Positions 22,057 to 37,677 of a stretch of 64,000 nt of DNA are shown one piece after another. The DNA comes from Mangifera indica (taxonomy: Eukaryota > Streptophyta > Magnoliopsida > Sapindales > Anacardiaceae), in assembly GCF_011075055.1 (NCBI RefSeq), contig NC_058151.1, positions 558,001 through 622,000 on the forward strand, in the 5' to 3' direction. The first letter of the stretch is position 1. Each line of letters opens with the position of its first letter. A program made the position numbers and the translations under genes. The notes beneath the pieces are model-generated. The model did not search any database. It saw only the letters and a list, made by a program, of their open reading frames with translations, and was not told where the DNA came from.

Positions 22057-24789
22057 GATTAAATATATAATTTTATTGAAAAATGAGTTCAAGTGGGAAA
22101 TTTCATCTTCTGTAAAAAAATACCTCTAACTTTTTGTTCCGTTAAAAAACACACATTTTTATTGAGAAATAAAGGAAGTCAAATTAGTCTTCTTTTAGAA
22201 AACTAATGTTTGATATGAACGGCTTTTCGACACCACCAAATTTGTGGCGTAGACCGGTGGAATTGTAGTACTTAAATATTGAAGTGAAGTAGCCTTTAAA
22301 AAAACAAGTAAAATGACTAAAACATTGCAGCTAATTACAAAGAGTCTTTATTTTATACGTAATGCTAACGTTGTTTAACTGTAATAATAATAATAATAAT
22401 AATTAAATTATGTATTATATTATATATTAAAAATTTTATTTTTTATATTATATATTATTTATCGTATCATTTTATAGAATACACATTTCATAAAAAATAA
22501 TAAAAGATTTTATCTATCATATCATTGAAAAATATTATATAATACATATATAATAAGTCTAAAAAATTATTTATATTATATTATATGATACATTTATCAT
22601 ATTATATATATATAAATTACTTTTTATACTCTTATTTATTTATGATATTATAATTTTCTCGTATCCTCCCTATTGATAAGATAAATGAATTTTTTATTCT
22701 TAAGTGTCTGCTCGAATTTGTTTTATTTGAACCCACTTGTGTGTATTTATTCAATGTAATCCATTTTTTAGGTCTAAGATTCGTGATGATCACTTGACTA
22801 ATTGTATTAATTTTATTATTTTTTATAAATATATTAATAATTTCTCTTGTCCCGTGTTAGTTGAACTTTATAAGTAAAAAAATCTCAACAATTCTTTCAA
22901 ATTATATCTAAAACTTTGAAAATGTGCTTTCTGATCCAGCCAATAATAATCACCCTCACCATTTAATATCTTTTTAAACCTTAAAGTAACATGTAACATG
23001 TAGCTAATTAGGTAGAGAGTAAGTTACATTGTTATCCCCTGATATATGGGCAAATCCAATCTGAGTTGGTTTAGTTCAAATAAATTGATTTTAAAATAAA
23101 ATTCTAACTCGATAGCTCAGTTCAAAATCAATTCATTTATCCATTCGGCAATATTGTTTATATTGCTAACAATATTATTCATCTTTTTAATAATATTATT
23201 CACCCTACCAATAATTATTCGATAATATTATATACAAGTTCAAATAATCCACCATTTGATAAAACTTCTAACTATTTGTCCAAAATTGTTAATCTTTTGA
23301 TAGGGAACGTTAACAATTTAATCAAAATATATTTTTTTATCTCATAAACCTTTATATATGAACAAAAGAAATATTATTCTGGGTGACAACTTCTTTGTTG
23401 CAAATCTTAGGGGTGGCATTGTAACAAACCCTTAATTAGATTTTAAAAATTAGGTCAAATTTAGAGCTCAAACAAACTTCCTAACCACTAACAAGTAAAA
23501 CCCTATTGTTCTTCCCCTTTATTATTTAAATTACCTATAAGTAAAGCAAGTGAAATGTTCATGTTGTGAGATTCATGGCGTGCATGATCGAAACTCCACC
23601 ATGAATGAGATTAGAACTAAACCAATAAAAAATAATAATATCAAGCAAGTCTTATGATTTAGGTCACCAGCTCAAGTAAGTAAGATGACATTTGAAAAGC
23701 AAATAGAAATAAAACCTTAAAAAAAATACACTTTTGTAGGTTAAAATTATGCCAAACCCTGCCCCATGCAATCTAATCTTACAAGTCTAACCCCATTTGA
23801 TTAAGACACAAAAATAAAGAATAAGATTATGAATTAAAACTGATGATAAGCCCCAAAGTTCTATGTTAGGGAAACTAACATAGTAAAGCTTGTAACATTT
23901 GGCACCTAATCTTGACAAAGTCTTTGAATTTTTTCTGTTGGGTTAGTAGAGAGTCTCTTTCCATGAATGACTTTTGCTTGACTACCAAACTAAATTGAGA
24001 GGTCGAGTGCAGGAAGCTGAAGATAGCATATGCATGACGAGAGGATTATGTTAAGTGTATAGTTTTGCAAGCAGCCATTTGAGAACTAGGTTTTTTTTTT
24101 TTTTACAAAGAACCCTATTTGTGTCTTATCATTCTTTTGGAGTTAAATCAATCACACTAGACAAATAAAATCTCATGTTCAGTTACTGGTCTCACAACTA
24201 TTGCATCAAATGCTTAAAGGGTTTGATTTTGATATGATTCCACCGAATCTCAAATCTAAACCCCTGCACTTGAAGATTCCATGTGTTTTGCCACTATTTG
24301 AGAACTGGGTTGGCTGGCTTAAAAAGTCAGTATTGGAACTGTGATTGTTTGCAACTTGAGGCTGCATCCAGATTTTCCTGGCGCACGAGTGCTTGACTGT
24401 TTGTTTGTGATTTTTGTTTCCTTCTTTCTTTTAAGAGTTCAAGTTTGACAAAATTAAGATTAAGGGATATTTATTTTAGGGTTTTTTCACATTGCTTTTA
24501 CAGTGTGCATCCATGTCTTTTTTACATGATGAGTTTATTGTCTATTAGAAAAATGTCTGGATACATATGTATGTACCCACCTACATTTTTATGAGTGGGG
24601 CTCGTGACCCCACTCAATAATATCATTAATTTGGTTTGGTATATTGTTTTGATCACCATGTAACTTTTTCTCTTATTTCATGTAATATTATAGTTTTTTT
24701 TTTCTCTTATTTTGTGTAATATTATAGTTTGATCTTGTCTCCTCTAAGATTAATCCCTAGATATGTGTCTTGGAATATATAATAATTCA

Positions 24790-25384
24790 TAGGGGTGAAT
24801 TTAAGTAAAGTTAAACTTGAATATATAAACATTTGTTGAGTTTAGCTCAAATTTAGAATGGTTAATTCAACTGTTCAAGCTTGAAATCTACTTGCTCGAG
24901 CTAGTGAATATTAATGTTAGAGAAGGTGAACATTAACATAGGAGAAAGAGAAAAAAAACATTGCATAAGAAAAAGAAAACGAAATAATAAAATCTAATGG
25001 GGATCGTTTTAAAATTTTAGGGGCTACATTAATATTCTATATGTACTCAACTAAAATAAATTCAAAGTCAATTGGGTGTTAGCTAACCCACCTTGACCCC
25101 TTGGACATGTCATCTAGTGAACTAGAGTCAAATTGAACTTAAACAAGGGCAAGTTCAAGTCGGTAAATTTTGACAATGAAGAAGGTGAACATTAACATTG
25201 AAGAATGAGGAAAATCATCGGACAAGAAGAAGAAAAAGAATCACCAGAGAAATAAGCTCTAATGTTAACACTAACATCTATGGCAAGTCGTACTCAATCT
25301 CAATAAATTAAAATTGTTTCAATTTAATATTTTTGAATCAAATAAGGAGTTGAGTCTGAGCCAATTCGGCTCAAATTCACCCTA
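24790..25384. mobile_element. Probable hAT-like non-autonomous element, second subfamily
   Basis: A 595-bp element starts TAGGGGTGAATTTAAG and ends with the inverted complement of TAGGGTGAATTTGAGCC. The flanks ATAATTCA and ATAACTTA agree at 6 of 8. The interior carries two related stretches (from 24916 and 25182) around GGTGAACATTAACAT followed by GA-rich DNA, a different interior from the palindrome-bearing family. No transposase frame is present. Confidence 0.5.
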
Positions 25385-27094
25385 ATAACTTATTTCGATA
25401 GACTTGTAGCAATAATAATGTTTATTTAATAATAAAAATGTGATTGGAATCATAATATTCAATGACAATCAGTGATAAAAGCATTCATATACCTTTAAGA
25501 CATTGTTTGCCAATGTTACAATACAATAATCCTATTGAAATGTTATTATAAATATCAAATCTAAGATAAACAGGTAAAATTGTATATATTAATAATAAAT
25601 ATTAATTTATTTACTCATAATAACATATTACAATATAATTAAATATTATTTTATCTTTATTACACATTATTAAGATGAAAATGCAATTATGGTTGTTCGT
25701 GTACTTTGTTCTCTTAAAAAACTACTCAAAATTTGGTAGGTGCATGCATTTGTATGGAGAGACTAGAGATATAGTTGAAAATGGAGATGAAATCCATGCC
25801 TGGAAAAGCCTTTCATTTTCCAAATACTCAATGGAAATGACATTTGATTGGTACAAATTCATTGTGACATTAATTAATGTCATGGCTTAATTAGGCTGTT
25901 GTTGGTAAGGATTAGACCTTTAACTTAACATAGCGAATAATTAAACTTAATTATTATTTTTAATTCTCCATGATTAGCTACACGTTTATTCCCAAATGAA
26001 ATCGAATGTCAAAATTCTAAGTTCACATTTTTCTATGATGCCAATCGTCATTATTTATCCATTCAACAGCATGATGCATGGCATGACATAGCTAGCTACC
26101 CTCAGTCTTTTCAACTCTTGTTTTGTTGCATGAGGATGGCAACACTTTGATTCATTTTATTGCCAATTTAATTCCTCACTCCTCCCCACTATAAGTACTA
26201 TGTTTATTATTTGAAAATCATTAGAATCCAAAAAAATCTCTCTGAAACCAACGAATAAAAATTTAAATTCAATTCGTAAATGATTTAACTTTGAATTTAA
26301 TTTTGAGTTTGCTAAAAAACAGTTCAAATTAAATCTAACCCTAGTTTTAATAACCTTTTTTGTCTTCTCTTGTAAAATCAATTTTTATCTAATGTGACTA
26401 AATGTAAAGAATTGAGAGTATGCAAATGACATCAGAAATGCTTTTTTTTTTTAATTTATATTTGGGATTTCTTCTATTTCTTTCAAACATCTAAGAATGG
26501 GCTCATGCTTACGATTGAAACAGGCCTAATGGGTTGAACTTTACAAACACCGGAGCCCTTTCTTCTTTTCAAGCTAGTAAGTTTGTCACAATAGGAGTGG
26601 ATACGAACAAATTCGATCCCAAACAAGGACCAGATCTAGGCTGGCTCGACTCCAAAACAGTCAATTTTAGATTAAACTTAGCTTGCTCAATTGATAAAGA
26701 GTCACTGAAGAAAAAAACATTACAAGAGAAAAAAAAATCATCATTGAAACGGCCGCTAAAAAGAAAAGAATAGTAAAAAAAAAAAATAATCAATAATATA
26801 AGCTCCAATACAATCACACTAATACGGCATCAATCTCAAACTAATATTTTTTAAATTTAAATTTAACTTATTTGAGTTAAATAATAATATGAGCCCATGT
26901 TGGCTCAAACCTAATTTTGTGTAATCAAAATAGAAAATCCCTACACTGGTACTAATTTTGTTTCTGATGACACTGAAATATCATTTGATTAAGAAAAAAC
27001 TGCCAACATGATGTGACATGCAAATATATATAATATAAAGGGGATAGATTCAGTGTTTTAAAACCCAAACCACATCAAATATAATTTGTACCAT

Positions 27095-27465
27095 TACAAT
27101 TACATTTAAATTGAGTTTATTTAAATTTATATTTAAACAAATTCAAAATAAGTTAAATAAATTTGAACTCAGACCTAAAAATTCAATATTTTTGAATTCA
27201 AACTTGACCTTTAAAGTGTTTAACTTGTCGAACAAGTGAGCTAAAAATTTTGATACAAAACAATATTTTTTTAATCAATATATGTTAAAATCACATCGTT
27301 TTAATAAAAAATTAATTAAAAACTTGATTCGAACTCAAATTCAACTCTTTTAAAACGAGTTAAACTTAAACTTATTTGAAAAGAACTCGATAAACTTGAA
27401 CTCAAACTCGAACTTAATTTCATACAAATCGAATCAAACTTAAATTCAATTCGAATTCCACCCTA
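27095..27465. mobile_element. Diverged hAT-like MITE with the paired-palindrome core
   Basis: The right end reads, on the minus strand, TAGGGTGGAATTCGAATTGA. The left end is poorly preserved, so its boundary is approximate. Two 16-bp near-palindromes begin at 27257 and 27287, 30 bp apart, matching the core of the better preserved copies at 2521 and 59571. The arms contain AACTCGAA and TTGAACTCAAA motifs. Confidence 0.45.
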
Positions 27466-27956
27466 TGGATCATAGATAAAACACATTATAACCATTGAAT
27501 TGAATTGATCTAAGATTGAATCAAGGAAATCGTATCGAACCACAGTTCAACCACTAAGTCTCATTAGGTCAGTCATCATATTAACATCAACATGACAACA
27601 CATCATATTAACATAACTAAATGTTTTTGAAGTTTTAATTATGTCATATTGACATCTTGTAGACATCACCAATCCACCTGACTAATTGGACCGATGAAAA
27701 CCAACCCTTTGTCTGGTCCAATCCAAGTCTTAAAACATTGGATGGAAATTGACCCAAATATAAACTCCAAAAGGCACATTAAATTAAATAAACACTGCTA
27801 AAGCTAACAAGATGAGAATATCAAGTGAAAGAGCAACAATTTTATGTCTCTAGAGAAAGCAATCAGAATTTCTGTTTACAGTGATGTTAAATTATGCCAC
27901 ACCATACAAACTCATTTCACAGGTTCAGCAAGCACCGGTACCAGATTAAGCAATGT

Positions 27957-30780
<2,824 letters not shown>

Positions 30781-31807
30781 TATTATTCCCCATAAACAGT
30801 TTGATTTGTGTTGGGGTATGAACCATACCGCTGGAACTGGACATATATAAAGACAGAACCAGCCTCCAACGTAGCCTGTTTGAATTGAGTTGCCAGATAA
30901 ATTTAAGTTATAATAATTAGATTTACGGTTTAATTTGAATAATATTTTATTACTAAATACTTCAAAAATAGATTATTTATAAGATTATTAGATATAAATA
31001 ATTATTATGTTTGAAAAAATTTGATAGATATAAATAATTATTATTCCCCATAAACAGTTTGATTTGTGTTGGGGTATGAACCATACCACTGGACCTGGAC
31101 ATATATAAAGACAGAACCAGCCTCCAACGTAGCTTGTTTGAATTGAGTTGTCAGATAAATTTAAGTTATAATAATTAGATTTACGGTGTTTAATTTGGAT
31201 AATATTTTATTATTAAATACTTCAAAAATAGATTATTTATAAGATTATTAGATATAAATAATTATTATGTTTGATAAAATTTGATAGATATAAATAATTA
31301 TTATTCCCCATAAACAGTTTGATTTGTGTTGGGGTATGAACCATACCGCTGGACATATATAAAGACAGAACCAGCCTCCAACGTAGCCTGTTTGAATTGA
31401 GTTGTCAGATAAATTTAAGGTATAATAATTAGATTTAGGGCGTTTAATTTGGATAATATTTTATTACTAAATACTTCAAAATTAGATTATTTATAAGATT
31501 ATTGGATATAAATAATTATTATGTTTGATAAAATTTGATAGATATAAATAATTATTATTCCCCATAAACAGTTTGATTTGTGTTGGGGTATGAACCATAC
31601 CGTTGGACATATATAAAGACAGAACCAACCTCCAATGTAGTCTGTTTGAATTGAGTTGTTACATAAATTTAAGGTATAATAATTAGATTTAGAGGCGTTT
31701 GGTTTGAGTAATATTTTATTACTAAATACCTTGAAGATATATTATTTATAAGATTATTAGGTATAAATAATTATTATATTTGATAAAATTTGATAGGTAT
31801 AAATAAT
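30781..31807. repeat. Four-copy tandem array (units 254-260 bp) upstream of the ubiquitin-RUB gene
   Basis: Units start at 30781, 31039, 31299 and 31553, each with TATTATTCCCCATAAACAG. Each contains GGTATGAACCATACC, an inverted repeat with a 3-base spacer, and CATATATAAAGACAGAACC, a TATA-like motif pointing along the plus strand. Each ends with GATATAAATAAT or a close variant. Units 1 and 2 carry an extra 6 bases (a CTGGA-type duplication) lost or never gained in units 3 and 4, so the array falls into two pairs. The last third of each unit matches the left part of the Tourist-like element that ends the array. Confidence 0.9.
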
Positions 31808-32160
31808 TATTATGTTTGGTTAAAGGTAATAAAAGATTACTAATAAATTATTTTACTTAAATGTCCTTGAATATAATTATTTTTAAATATTTTTATATTA
31901 TTTATCATATTAATTAAAAATAAATTTATTTTTATCTCAAAAAATTAATAAATTATAATATAATTATAATAAAATCAAGATAATCTTGGTAATCTTTAAA
32001 TACTTATGGTGAATGTGGTAATCAGATTATCACCCATATTACATGTCACATTAGTATTGGTAATATAAGATTACTGTAATATTTTATTATTGATAATCTA
32101 AACAAAGGAATAAAAGATAGATTACTAAGATAATCTTAAAAATTTGGAACCAAACACCCC
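31692..32160. mobile_element. Tourist-like (PIF/Harbinger) MITE with TTA target duplication
   Basis: A 469-bp element starts GAGGCGTTTGGTTTGAG. Its right end, read on the minus strand, starts GGGGTGTTTGGTTCCAAA. TTA flanks it on both sides (31689-31691 and 32161-32163). Ends of the GGGNNTGTTTGGTT type plus a 3-bp TTA duplication are typical of Tourist-like elements. No transposase frame is seen. Its left 115 bases overlap the last unit of the tandem array. Confidence 0.7.
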
Positions 32161-32819
32161 TTATTGTCATTATATTAAATAGGTTAAGGTTCTGTTACGT
32201 TCAATTTACTAAACCTAAAAATCAATCTCCAAAACTTTTTTCAAATACACTTTTCACCCATTGTTTATATTAATTTTATGAGCAATAATTATAAAAAATA
32301 AATTTATAAGCTTGAAAGTCACCGGTAATCTAGTAAAATATGATTTCAACTAAATTACACTAGAATATGTGTAATTTGGTTAGAATTATATTATATTAAT
32401 GCAATTTCAATTAAATCGCCCCATCTTGATACAAATATGATTGGAATCATATCATTTTGTAAGGATTTTTGCTTAATCACACCAAGGTGGTCTAATTATA
32501 ATTATAGGAACGATTCCAGTTGAATCATGTGGGATAGTGTAATTACATTGAAATTTTGTACAAATTAGTTAGAATCACATCAAAACTATTGTGATTTCAA
32601 CCATAATTTCAACTTCAATTGGTGCGAATATGAGTTTGGGAGTGGTCAAAAATAAGTTTAGGCTTTTTAATTTTTTTAAATTGTGTTAGACCCTAAGTGT
32701 TTTGATTATGTTAAAATTAAGTTTAAAATTATTAATCAATGTTTATTAAGCTAATTAAGTACGTAACATAAATTTTTTATGATCGAAATATAAGCTAAAT
32801 GTAGATGCTTAATTTTCTA

Positions 32820-33830
32820 GGTACAAGACACCCATCCCCAATAAGACGCCAATTCCTTGGTTCATCTCATGCCCATTCTTGAAAATCTAGAGTTCTTAGG
32901 AATTTTTGTCAAATAAACAGGGACACCTATCCCTAATTAAGGGACTCTTGTCCCATATTGGAAGAAGACCATGTGATGCCCATCCCCTCTCCAATTCATT
33001 CAAAAGCAAATTTGGAATGGTCAACATAATGGGACATCCATCCATTTGTCTGTCCCTTACTCGTCCTCTCATATCTAAAACTTTTTGAAATTTTAATATG
33101 CAAGAGAGGATGCATATCCCTCGAGTGACGTATTTCTATAATTTGATCATTGAATGAGTGTTTCAAAGCCACAAAAGTCTGAATGTGTAAGAGGACCTCT
33201 ATCTTTTAATATAGTACGACTATTCAATTGCATTTTAAAGGTCAAAATATTATTTTCACGAGTCAACGACTACTAAAATGGATCCAACTCATCTTTTAAG
33301 CCTAAAAGTTATATAAATAAGTTGGATTGAAGTTAAAAAAATTAGAGAACATATAAAAAACATTCAAGAATGATCATCTCAATCTCTAAGCTCTTAATCT
33401 CTCTCTAAAAACCAAAAACTCATATATATAAAAGAAACACTTATACATATTAGTAAAATTAGTCTATTGGAAGCACTTTTTGCTTGTAAATCTTTTTTTA
33501 AATTACACTTAGGCGAGATTTCATATCAATATTGTAAAATGGCACAATCTCGATTCAATTTGTGTAATCCCAAAGTGATTCAAATAAAAACTTCAAACTA
33601 GTTACTTGAAAAATTGATGTAGAAGGCTCGGGACGAAAAGCTCCGAACCATTCTAAAAATCCTAAACATTCTTTAAACTCTTTTACTTTAGGCTTTGGTT
33701 GTTCCTTTGATTGTTGTTTGTGAAATTTTGAGTAAAAATCTCATTTGGTAAATTTGGTGTTTAATTTTTTTTATAATTCTTTTCAACCCCTTTAGGATTA
33801 ATCTACCATTGGGGGTTTTTCAATTGAAAA
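32820..33830 (+). mobile_element. Possible LTR-retrotransposon LTR remnant
   Basis: The stretch holds a loose series of CCCATCCC-type motifs at 32831-33120, then a CTCTCTCTAAAAACC leader-like run (33410), and then GATGTAGAAGGCTCGGGACG followed by CCGAACCATT (33617-33652). The last part resembles the GGATGTAGG...CGAACCA signature common in plant LTRs. Ends, target duplication and a second LTR were not found, so this is tentative. Confidence 0.3.
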
Positions 33831-36800
33831 TATGAGTTTAAGTGATAAATTTTTTAGTTGAGAAATAAAAAGTAATTTGTTTGTATATTAAAGGTATTGA
33901 TGATATTGATCTTATAATATTTATACATATTGCAAAGTGACGAAAATATCATTTGTCAGTTGAAACTTACATTTGAATTTTACCATAATACGAGAAAGTG
34001 TTGTTTTTAAAGTTTAACATTCGAAAGTAGTATTTAATTAGAATTATAATTATATAACAGGGTTAATAAAATATATTAATCAAGTAATATTATATATACA
34101 AACTACGGTTGTGATCAAGTCTAATTAAGTATTATTAGACTTGAGTTCATCTTAATTGGTTTTATGCAAAGCTCAAAGCTCAACAAGATAGAAATTATTG
34201 ACTCAAGTTTGACTAAAAAATTACAGTTAAAACTCATAACTTAAATATATATTAATTATTTTTTTATATTCAAAGTTAGCAAGTAAGGTTTTTAAGAGTG
34301 TAAGTGCAATATTTAAAATTTTTATAAGTTTATTTTATAATGCTTGAGCCAAACCGCAAGCTTACAAATTCACTGAGCCAAGCAATAAGTTCAAGCTCGG
34401 CTCAAGTATAATACTCGAGTCACAAGTAGCTCTTGAGCAATTCGGCTTGCTTTTAGACCTAGTACAAATAATAATTATTAACGAGTATACATAAATTGAT
34501 ATATTATTTTTGATTAAGTGATCTAATTATTTAATTTATCTCTAATTTATAATCACTTAATTATATTATGATACGTAAATTTATTTTTACCAGTTGTTAC
34601 CCATCATTTCGACATGAAGTATTAGTAATATTGACTCGCTGAATATGGAATGTATCTTTAATGCGCATAATTAAATTAATTTTCCATGGAAACTTTTTAG
34701 GAATTTTCATTCTCATTTAGCCCATAACAATTGGACCTCTATGGTGGGTGTAAATAGATAAATTATGGTGAAATTAAGTCAATTTTTATGAAATTTTTTC
34801 TTATATGTAATTATTAAAATAAATTTATTAATTATTTTTTGGTTCAAATCGGCCTGAAAAATATGGCTATTTTGGGCTTTTTTTTCCAGAAAGCCCAGAA
34901 GCTTTTTTGTTGGGCTTTTCTCAGTGCAATGACTTGAGACAGCTTTTTGTCATTTTTCTCATTCCCTAAATTGAATTAAAATTCAACAATTTTATGGTAT
35001 ATAGAATAGTTAGCAAAAATTATTTTTTAATTTTAATAATAATAATAAATTTAAAAAAAAATGTGGGACTTTTATCTCTTTAAGAGATTAAATAGCATTA
35101 AATGTTGCATGCAAAACTTTATTGTGAACATAAATACTTACACCTCCCCCTTTGCCTTCCGAAGGAAATAAATAACAATAATATCTCATTTATAAACAGT
35201 TGGATATTGTCCTTTTCCGATATTCAATACATCACGATTTTATTTTTGATTATTTGTAACTTAAAACGAGTCTTAATAATTTAAAAGTTTTCATATTATT
35301 TAATTAATTTGTTCCTATAATACTTAATAAATGCGAAATGATATATACATAATATCTCTTTTATATTTTATCGACGTAAGATAGTTATTAACTGATACAA
35401 ACAAACTAATATATCAGAATATGATTGATTGATTTTATATTATAAATAAATTAAACAAATAAATCATATATACCCATTTTGGATATATAAATATATATAT
35501 ACTTACACATATTATCATATAATTAAGTATTGTTTTATCTTTAATTCAAAATTATTTAATCACATGATGATAAATATAAGTATATATATATATATTTACG
35601 TATCTAAAATAAATACACATAATTTTATTATTAGTTTATTTGTATCAGGTTTTGAACATGTTGTATCACTGAATAAATAAATAAATAAATTTAGTTTCTT
35701 GATAATTAAATGAAATGAATAAATGGAAGAAATGGCATTGAATTTTTATAATAAATGCCTACCAAAGACAATAAGGTAGGCATTAAATTTGCATATAAAT
35801 CTATATATTAGTTTGGGAAAATAATTAATTGGGTTGTGATTATTAATTAATTCTCAAATTTTAGAAAATTAAAATTAAATTTAATATCATCATGGTATCG
35901 TCATCTTTAGATATTTCACCTTATTAAATGTGGTATTCAAAGCTTCATGATCCATCTTAAATGCTTCACCTTCCTTTGAGTAGTAGTGTAATGACATAGA
36001 GACAACTTTTTTTTTTTTTAAATTTTCTCATTGTAATTTAATGCATCTAAATTATTTGATTAATATGTTTTGTATTTTTTAATCTAAAAAAAATGTATAA
36101 ATTCCTAATTAAATTTTGGATTTTTTGTTGATTTATAACTTTGAAGTCAAAAAACCATATACATCAAATTCTGAAGTGTAATTTAGTGCAAAAATATAAT
36201 GAGATTAGGATTTTTTTTAAGTGGGTTGGTCCGTCATTCGGAAATCGTCTATTATTATGTTGTTAATATTTTAGTATAAATTTAACATAATTATAATAAT
36301 GATTACAAATCGACATCTCATTCTCTTTATACAATTCTGAATTAATACAATTTAAAGTAAATGATTGAATATGTAATCACATAATCTTCGTATGATAGTA
36401 CTTGATCACATTATTCCACTTAAATAAGAAATAACGGTGCAATCATATTAAAATAGGGAATAAAGATGAAAAATAGTCCCATGATATCATAAACCTGAAT
36501 GAAATGTTGAAAAAATCATGTAAATATTTATAACTAATAAGTCTCACTTTTCTCGTTTTTTGTTAGATCATCTTTTCCACATATTTAAGATTGACTGACA
36601 TAAATATTTTAACTAAAAAACAAATAATTATTAGCATTCAAATTGTTATTGATTATAAAAATACCCATTAAAATACAAACACATAACAAAAAATAAAAAG
36701 AATAAGAGTGATTTATCCTGAATTTGATTATCATTAAAAATCTTAAATAATTAAAAAGTATCTCAAGGTTCGAGAAAACCCTATAATTGATCAAAAGGAA

Positions 36801-37677
36801 CATTTCACAGTGGAAAAGTTCCCCCAAGTGCATTTAGAATCAGTATAAATACTAGGAGTCTTGTACTTGTATTAGGTTGAGTTTTGGCTTCATTTATTAA
36901 ATATGAAGCTGTTTCATTAAAATTAAATAGTAGAAAAAAAAAGAAGAAAAACACCTCAACCTTATAGCCTTGTACATTATTTAATGTTTTCATAGAGTGA
37001 GAATCTCCGATATAATAAACTTATTTCATGTATAAAATAATAGGATAATCTATTTTGTATAATTCAAATTCAGATAAGATCGAATTTTATTTTAACTTCA
37101 AAACAATTGGTTTATGTTCAAATTGACTTAATTAATTTAAGTTGATCGGTTCAATGATGTTGAAAAAATGAAGAATCTACAAAAAAAAAAAAAAAAATTT
37201 CTTATGCAAACTTAATTGGAAAATGACCTAACGATCGTGAAGATGAATTGCCTTGAAAGAGGCATCCATTTTACCAAATATTTCATAATTATAATAATTA
37301 TTATTATTTTACCTTATAAAATTTTCGAAAAAGAGAGAAATATATAACGTAAATTAATTTAAAAAATTAAATAAATGAAGGGGTAAAGAAGTCTACTTGT
37401 ATTTCCAAGCAATTAATGCCACCATTCCCTTTCCCCAAAATTTTCTCTAAACTATTATACTTAATTACCATAAATAAATAACCAATAATTAATGAAACCA
37501 TTAATAAAAATCCAAATTAAACAATTTTATTTATCAATTAAATTAAAAAGAAATATTAATTATATCTTTTCAATTTATAACGGACTACATATATTTATCA
37601 CTCTATTTATTATGCAATCGAACTCTTTGTTTCTCTCTGTCTTAACGAAGAAGAAGAAGAAGAAGAAGCTTTTTGTT
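33831..37677. other. AT-rich intergenic DNA upstream of the CFL1-like gene
   Basis: No gene is supported. It contains short (AT)n and (ATA)n tracts. The last bases before the CFL1-like start hold a (GAA)n run at 37649-37668, probably in the 5' leader. An in-frame ATG at 37612 lies upstream but is not favoured as the start. Confidence 0.4.

Larger units (their letters stand above)
18472..27956. other. 9.5-kb gene-free, AT-rich repeat region
   Basis: No gene is supported between the MYB and ubiquitin-RUB genes. The region contains the tandem duplication at 20641-21061, MITE relics at 21791-22056, 24790-25384 and 27095-27465, an inverted TTGGCAACAAA/TTTGTTGCCAA motif at about 20297-20338, and AT-rich low-complexity DNA. 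A 71-codon open frame at 25675-25890 has no recognisable domain and is not called. Confidence 0.45.

Noticed and set aside
25675..25890. 71-codon open frame on the plus strand
   Set aside because: No recognisable domain, AT-rich composition like the surroundings and no promoter or splice context.
30781..31807. Regularly spaced repeats considered as a CRISPR array
   Set aside because: Units of about 257 bp are directly adjacent with no unique spacers, in a plant nuclear context; it is a tandem array.
37492..37677. N-terminal extension of the CFL1-like protein from upstream in-frame ATGs
   Set aside because: The extension is Lys/Ile-rich, includes a GAA-repeat-coded Lys run, and is not remembered in relatives, which begin MAADVSS or similar.
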